Both the position numbers and the translations under genes were made by a program. A stretch of DNA of 9,473 nt, taken from the NCBI GenBank assembly GCA_963582065.1, contig CAUZRQ010000185.1:1-9473 (forward strand), written 5' to 3'. Of the stretch, positions 5,854 to 9,473 are shown piece after piece. Every line of letters begins with the position of its first letter. Position 1 is the first letter of the stretch. The notes under the pieces are model-generated. The model worked only from the letters and a program-made list of their open reading frames with translations, was not told where the DNA came from and made no database searches. Source of the stretch: UBA8437 sp963582065 (GTDB lineage Bacteria; Planctomycetota; Planctomycetia; Planctomycetales; Planctomycetaceae).

Positions 5854-6852
5854 TACCCGGGTGCGGTTGAGGTTGAGCAGTTCGAGATGTTCGAGTCGGG
5901 ACAGGACCTCGACCGCCTTGTCGCCGATCGGGCATCCGTTGAGTCTCAATTCGACGAGGTTGCCGATTTCGGACAGCGATCGACAGCCCGCTTCGCTGAT
6001 CTCCAGGTCCTGCAGGTCGAGGTGGGTGAGAGAATCGAGGGTGGAGAGTGTCTTGAGGCCGCTGTCTGTGACGCCGGTGTTGTTGAGACTGAGTCGCTCG
6101 AGACCGGACAGCGTGACGAGATGGGCCATGCCGGCGTCGGTGATCCGCGTACCGGACAGTTCCAGGTGACGCAGGTGCGGCAGTTTTGCCAACGACTTCA
6201 GCGTTTCATCACCGATGGCCATCGCGTTGAGACTGATGCGACGTAACGAGATGACCGTGGCCAGTGCTCCGACCGCCTCGTCGCCGAGGCGGCCCTGGTC
6301 GAGGACCAGCGTCTGCAGATGCGGCAATTGGGCCAGGGACGTCAGCCCGTCGTCAACGAGTCCGGTGGAAGCCAGGTCAAGGAATTCCAGGCGGGACAGA
6401 CGTGCCAGTTGACCGAGGCTGGTTGGGTCCAACGGGGTGGCAGAGAGTTTCAGTCGTTTGAGTTGTCCGAGCGATCCCAGTGTTTGCCAGGCGTGGGCAT
6501 CCAGGTTGGCGTTGGTGATCCAGAGCGTTTCGAGCGTCGGGCAGTTTTTCAGTGACTCCAGCCCCCGCTCATCGAGAGTGGGAGACGAGAGGTAGAGACG
6601 GCGGAGCTTCGGCAGGTGGGCGATTCGCTCGAGGCCGCGGCTGCTCAACTGCCGATTGGTGAGATCGACGGCGACGATCTGGCCATCAGCATCGGTTTCG
6701 ACCGGGCAGAACGATTCGAGCGCGGTGGCGATCTCGTCGCCGTGTTCGGCCAGGGCCGAGACAACGTCATCGGGGGGCGAGGTGGATGTGCCACAGCCAC
6801 CGGCCGTTGCCAGCAGCAGTACGCTCGCCAGAATTGTTCTCAACTCGATCAT
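5680..6852 (-). CDS. LRR lipoprotein (12-13 repeats)
   Basis: 390 residues, ATG start, TGA stop. The N-terminus is a lipoprotein signal: R5, a hydrophobic stretch 7-17, then A-G-G-C with the lipid-bearing Cys at 20. A short helical, acidic region follows (about 28-55). After it come 12 to 13 leucine-rich repeats, each 24 residues long, with the pattern L-x-x-L-x-L-x-x-T-x-(I/V)-T-D-x-G-L. The clearest copies are LRHLELSGTRITDAGMAHL and LERLSLNNTGVTDSGLKTL. The final repeat ends A-L-P-G-C-R-V, like the LRR protein at 3919-4665. It has no catalytic domain; ligand or protein binding at a membrane is the reasonable inference. The gene is divergent from the sulfatase at 7010. Its 3' end faces the HMA gene, whose open frame runs on through this gene's last 174 bases on the other strand. 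Confidence 0.92.
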   Translation of the reverse strand: MIELRTILASVLLLATAGGCGTSTSPPDDVVSALAEHGDEIATALESFCPVETDADGQIVAVDLTNRQLSSRGLERIAHLPKLRRLYLSSPTLDERGLESLKNCPTLETLWITNANLDAHAWQTLGSLGQLKRLKLSATPLDPTSLGQLARLSRLEFLDLASTGLVDDGLTSLAQLPHLQTLVLDQGRLGDEAVGALATVISLRRISLNAMAIGDETLKSLAKLPHLRHLELSGTRITDAGMAHLVTLSGLERLSLNNTGVTDSGLKTLSTLDSLTHLDLQDLEISEAGCRSLSEIGNLVELRLNGCPIGDKAVEVLSRLEHLELLNLNRTRVSDAGLATLHGHKSLQIIYVETTSASAEAVAKLVTALPGCRVVSGGSIGLPDPGTSSR

Positions 6853-6891
6853 CTGTCTCGACGGTTGGCGGTTGTCGATTTCCTGGCGGAG

Positions 6892-6920
6892 ATTCTAACT
6901 CAACATCGACGTTCTGTTCA
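6892..6920 (-). promoter_or_regulatory. Possible sigma-70-like promoter for LRR lipoprotein
   Basis: On the minus strand TGAACA (6920-6915, four of six matches to TTGACA) and TAGAAT (6897-6892, five of six matches to TATAAT) are separated by 17 bases. The minus-10 ends 39 bases before the ATG at 6852, a sensible leader length. It sits in the 157-base divergent gap to the sulfatase gene; I found no comparable promoter for the plus strand there. Confidence 0.38.
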
Positions 6921-7009
6921 GGGGTCACTGCCGCATGGCGGGCCATTGGTTACGATGGTCGGGTTGCAACGGTGATCGGTCCGGTCTCTCGAAACGGTGG
7001 ATGGTTCTC

Positions 7010-8452
7010 ATGACGATTCGACATCCGAAGCTGGCGGTGTTGTTTCTGGCGGTGATTTTCTCGAATGCGGTGCCGGCTGCCGAGAAGCCGAACATCATCC
7101 TGGTGATGGCCGATGACCAGGGCTGGGGTGACATGGCCTACAACGGCCACCCATTGCTGAAGACACCGAACTTCGACAAGGCGGCCGCCACCGGGCTGCG
7201 GTTTGATCGCTTCTACGCCGCCGCCCCGGTCTGTTCTCCGACACGGGCCAGCGTGCTGACCGGCCGGCATCCCAACCGGTCGGGGGTCTTCAAGTGGGGG
7301 TACCCGCTGCGGCCGCAGGAATCGACGCTGGCCGAGGTGTTGAAGACGGCCGGATACACGACCGCGCATTTCGGCAAGTGGCACCTGGGCAGCGTTCGCC
7401 GGACCAGCCCGGCTCATCCCGGTCGCAACGGGTTCGATCACTGGCTGAGTGCGCCGAACTTCTTCGACAACAACGCGGTCCTGTCGTTGAAAGGGAAGGC
7501 GGTCAAGACCAGCGGAGAGAGTTCAATCGTGACGGTCGATGCGGCACTGGAGTGGATCGGCCGCGAATCGAAACGCGACACTCCGTTTCTGGCAGTTGTC
7601 TGGTTCGGGTCGCCTCACTCGCCTCACCGTGCCGTCAGCCGGGACCGCAAGCCGTACGCCGGTCAGCCGATGAGGAATCAGCATTTCCTGGGCGAGGTGA
7701 CCGGCATGGACCGGGCGTTCGGAAAGTTGCGGGACGCTCTGGGACCGTTGGGAATCCGCGACAACACGATCCTGTGGTACTGCAGCGATAACGGGGCGTT
7801 GCCCCGAGTCGGATCGGCCGGGCCGTTTCGCGGTCGCAAGGGACAGATTTACGAGGGCGGGTTGCTGGTGCCGGCCATCCTCGAATGGCCGGCCCGGATC
7901 AAGTCGCCCCGCAAGACGTCGGTTCGTTGCAACACCTGCGACATCTACCCGACGCTGCTGGAGATCACCGGGGCCACGGCGAAGCACCAGCCGAGGGTCG
8001 ACGGTGTGAGCCTGGTGGGACTGATTGACGGGAAAACGTCGAAGCGGACGCGGCCGATGGGGTTCTGGGACTACCCCGTGCGGGGCATCAGCACGCCCTC
8101 GGCCAAGTGGATGGGAGACCTGCTGGCCGCGCAGACCAACGGCGACGACCTGCCGCCCCACGTCTCGAGTCAGAAGGCGGCCGAGTTGCCCAGTCCGCGG
8201 CACCCACCGGACCGGTTTCCCGGTCACGCGGCCTGGATCGACGGGCACTGGAAACTGCATCGGATACACGGCAAGAATGGAAAGGTCCGTTTCGAGTTGT
8301 ACGACCTGGCGGCCGATCCGTCCGAGAAGACCGACGTGGCGGCCGGCCATTCAGAGCGGGCCGAGCAACTGAAGCTCGGTCTCAGCGGTTGGCTCAAGTC
8401 GGTCGTGGGCAGTTACAACGGCGACGACTACGTGAGTGAAACCACTCCATGA
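7010..8452 (+). CDS. Secreted formylglycine-dependent sulfatase
   Basis: 480 residues from ATG 7010. I prefer this start because GGTGG at 6996-7000 lies nine bases before it and the signal peptide is clean (R4, K7, hydrophobic 8-17, likely cleavage after P-A-A at 24). ATG 7001 is also possible. All active-site elements of a type I sulfatase are present. These are metal ligands D35-D36; C75-S-P-T-R79, where Cys75 would be converted to formylglycine; K123 and H125 in GKWHLG; H203 in the S-P-H-S-P-H segment; D260-N261 in C-S-D-N-G; and K277 in G-R-K-G. The C-terminal subdomain ends with the FELYDLAADPSEKTDV strand. It should cleave sulfate esters of polysaccharides in the periplasm or outside the cell; the substrate is unassigned. 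Its maturation enzyme is not in the window. The stop overlaps the next gene's ATG by four bases. Confidence 0.95.
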   Translation: MTIRHPKLAVLFLAVIFSNAVPAAEKPNIILVMADDQGWGDMAYNGHPLLKTPNFDKAAATGLRFDRFYAAAPVCSPTRASVLTGRHPNRSGVFKWGYPLRPQESTLAEVLKTAGYTTAHFGKWHLGSVRRTSPAHPGRNGFDHWLSAPNFFDNNAVLSLKGKAVKTSGESSIVTVDAALEWIGRESKRDTPFLAVVWFGSPHSPHRAVSRDRKPYAGQPMRNQHFLGEVTGMDRAFGKLRDALGPLGIRDNTILWYCSDNGALPRVGSAGPFRGRKGQIYEGGLLVPAILEWPARIKSPRKTSVRCNTCDIYPTLLEITGATAKHQPRVDGVSLVGLIDGKTSKRTRPMGFWDYPVRGISTPSAKWMGDLLAAQTNGDDLPPHVSSQKAAELPSPRHPPDRFPGHAAWIDGHWKLHRIHGKNGKVRFELYDLAADPSEKTDVAAGHSERAEQLKLGLSGWLKSVVGSYNGDDYVSETTP

Positions 8453-8898
8453 ACAAGGCTTTCGTCAAGGAGCCGGAATTCGATGGACGGGCGTACTGCC
8501 CGAGTTGCGGGCAGCTGGGGACCCAGGTGCAGGGAGTGACCCTGGATGTCTTCGTCCAGTCGGAGTTTCGTGGAGACCTGGGTGCGGACGCGTGGTTCTG
8601 CGGCTTCGATCGCTGCGACGTTGCCTACTTCGACCTCTTCGAGTCCACCGTCACCACCGAACACCTCGTCCGCAGTGTCTATCCGATGGACGCACAGGCT
8701 CCGATCTGCGGGTGCTTTGGGTTGCAGATGTCCGACATCGAGGACGACGTTGCCGACGGGCATCCGTCCCGGCTTCGTGAGTTGGCCGGGCGATCCAAGG
8801 GCGACGAGGCCCACTGCCAGACAGCCGCCGCCGACGGCCGTTGCTGCATGCAGGAGGCGCAGCGGGTCTATTTTCGACTGCGGGGCGGAGTGGATTGA
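8449..8898 (+). CDS. CopZ-type zinc/[2Fe-2S] metallochaperone domain protein
   Basis: 149 residues, ATG start within ATGA overlapping the sulfatase stop, so translation is probably coupled. The cysteine pattern is C17-P-S-C20-G, then W-F-C51 with R-C56-D-V-A-Y-F, C87-G-C89-F-G, C123, and G-R-C132-C133. This matches the N-terminal domain of Archaeoglobus-type CopZ (zf_CopZ family, often named putative iron-sulfur cluster-binding metallochaperone), which holds a mononuclear zinc and a [2Fe-2S] cluster. In the archetype a copper-binding HMA domain follows; here the protein ends after the CC motif, so a partner HMA would have to be supplied separately. No signal peptide, so cytoplasmic. The role is probably redox-linked copper or other thiophilic-metal handling. 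The pairing with a sulfatase is unusual and may be only positional. The assignment rests on recognised motifs. Confidence 0.85.
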   Translation: MNKAFVKEPEFDGRAYCPSCGQLGTQVQGVTLDVFVQSEFRGDLGADAWFCGFDRCDVAYFDLFESTVTTEHLVRSVYPMDAQAPICGCFGLQMSDIEDDVADGHPSRLRELAGRSKGDEAHCQTAAADGRCCMQEAQRVYFRLRGGVD

Positions 8899-8965
8899 GC
8901 GGGTGCGGCCGCACGCACCACAAGCCGCTTCTCTCTCTGCCGGTCATCGATCCGGACCGGCGGGG
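8899..8965. terminator. Hairpins between convergent genes, possible terminator
   Basis: The 67-base gap holds a perfect palindrome GTGCGGCCGCAC (8903-8914). It also holds a stronger inverted repeat in which 8935-8945 pairs with 8955-8965, eleven pairs including two G-U wobbles, around a nine-base loop. The second repeat abuts the stop of the minus-strand gene. Neither strand has a clear T-tract after the stem, so this is a structural barrier or Rho-type end rather than a textbook intrinsic terminator. Confidence 0.4.
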
Positions 8966-9473
8966 TCAGCTGAACTTGACGGCGTAGAGGTCGGCGTCCT
9001 TGAGTGTCACGCGGATCCGGATCGGGCGATCGGCCAGGCGGCTGACATCAGTCGAACCTCGCCACGAGACCGTGCGGTCGAGTTCATTGCCGAAAGTCTC
9101 GTCGGCGTCGGAGAGCGAGAACCCCGGGATCGGTTCTCCCGTGGCTGACTGGAGTTCGACTTTCATCGTTCCGGCCGCCGAGGTGGCGAAGTTGACCACC
9201 AGTCGGCGGCCCCGGAACGTGATCGGTCGCGTGACCAGTTCGCCGCCGCGGGACGGGGAACGGACCGAGACGAAGCCGTCCTGTCGCAGCGTGTGACGGG
9301 TCAAGGTCGAGCCGGGGCCGTGCCACTGGCCACCGCCGGCATAGAACGAGAGTTCGTCGGGGGCCCCCGGCAGAGAGGATTTCGTCGTGACGATGTTCCA
9401 GGCGACGGAGTTGTGAGCGTAGTACCACGAGTCGGGACGCTGGATGCCGGGGGGAAGGAAGGCGTCGTTCCAG
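8966..9473 (-). CDS. Glycosidase-like secreted protein, C-terminal domain (5' end outside window)
   Basis: The frame is open from the window edge to a TGA at 8966-8968, leaving 168 visible residues. I see a W-N-D-A-F-L-P-P-G start, W-Y-Y-A-H-N-S-V-A-W, ELSFYAGGGQWHGPGS, TLRQDGFVSV, GGELVTRPITFRG, L-V-V-N-F-A-T-S-A-A-G, V-E-L-Q, PIPGFSLSDAD, and the terminal R-V-T-L-K-D-A-D-L-Y-A-V-K-F-S. This resembles the C-terminal beta-sandwich found in planctomycete proteins with an N-terminal glycosyl-hydrolase-like beta-propeller (GH32/sialidase-like). The catalytic part is not in the window, so activity is inferred only from family resemblance. A TTG at 9304 is an internal codon, not a credible start, because the conserved sequence continues upstream of it. 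It is convergent to the metallochaperone gene. Confidence 0.85.
   Translation of the reverse strand, partial: WNDAFLPPGIQRPDSWYYAHNSVAWNIVTTKSSLPGAPDELSFYAGGGQWHGPGSTLTRHTLRQDGFVSVRSPSRGGELVTRPITFRGRRLVVNFATSAAGTMKVELQSATGEPIPGFSLSDADETFGNELDRTVSWRGSTDVSRLADRPIRIRVTLKDADLYAVKFS

Noticed and set aside
7523..8350. 275-codon minus-strand open frame opposite the sulfatase.
   Set aside because: It is the antisense shadow of a complete sulfatase with all catalytic residues.
1..9473. tRNA, rRNA, CRISPR array, insertion sequence or phage gene.
   Set aside because: I found no cloverleaf, repeat-spacer pattern, transposase motif or terminal inverted repeats on either strand.

Overview
The window looks like chromosomal DNA from a GC-rich member of the Planctomycetota. 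The evidence is the gene mix: two formylglycine-type sulfatases, a Tat-exported DUF1501 protein plus two truncated DUF1501 relatives, two leucine-rich-repeat (LRR) lipoproteins, and a large family of secreted or anchored proteins with weak Shine-Dalgarno signals. Nothing indicates a phage, plasmid, insertion sequence, CRISPR array or RNA gene. TGA is the ordinary stop of most genes here, so the code is standard.

Layout. 1-510 (+) is the C-terminal end of a sulfatase. It is followed seven bases later by a 306-residue membrane-anchored protein (518-1438, +). Convergent to these is a 736-residue DUF1501 protein with two C-terminal EF-hands (1468-3678, -). Next on the minus strand are an LRR lipoprotein (3919-4665) and, overlapping its start, a 95-residue DUF1501 gene that has lost about 360 internal residues in frame (4652-4939). 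Head-to-head with that stub, on the plus strand, a second DUF1501 N-terminus (5094-5285) breaks off just after its first conserved motif. Four bases on starts a small lipoprotein with a heavy-metal-associated (HMA) fold (from 5290). Convergent to it is a 390-residue LRR lipoprotein (5680-6852, -). A divergent gap leads to a complete sulfatase (7010-8452, +), whose stop overlaps the start of a CopZ-type zinc/[2Fe-2S] metallochaperone (8449-8898, +). The window ends in the C-terminus of a convergent glycosidase-like secreted protein (8966-9473, -).

The most interesting item is the small HMA gene at 5290. Its reading frame crosses two TGA codons without any frameshift. Both fall where an HMA domain carries its two metal-binding cysteines, giving G-A-S-U-P-R-D-U in place of a G-x-x-C...C motif. 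Two hairpins that fit the loose bacterial SECIS description lie directly downstream. I read this as a candidate double-selenocysteine metal-binding lipoprotein. The competing reading is a pseudogene, because both neighbouring DUF1501 genes are visibly broken. The Sec machinery (selA, selB, selC, selD) is not in the window, so this cannot be settled here.

Functionally the region mixes sulfated-polysaccharide degradation (two sulfatases and the glycosidase-like protein), surface LRR and DUF1501 proteins of unknown role, and two metal-handling proteins (the HMA lipoprotein and the CopZ-like protein). The two DUF1501 stubs mark the stretch between 4650 and 5290 as a site of past deletion.
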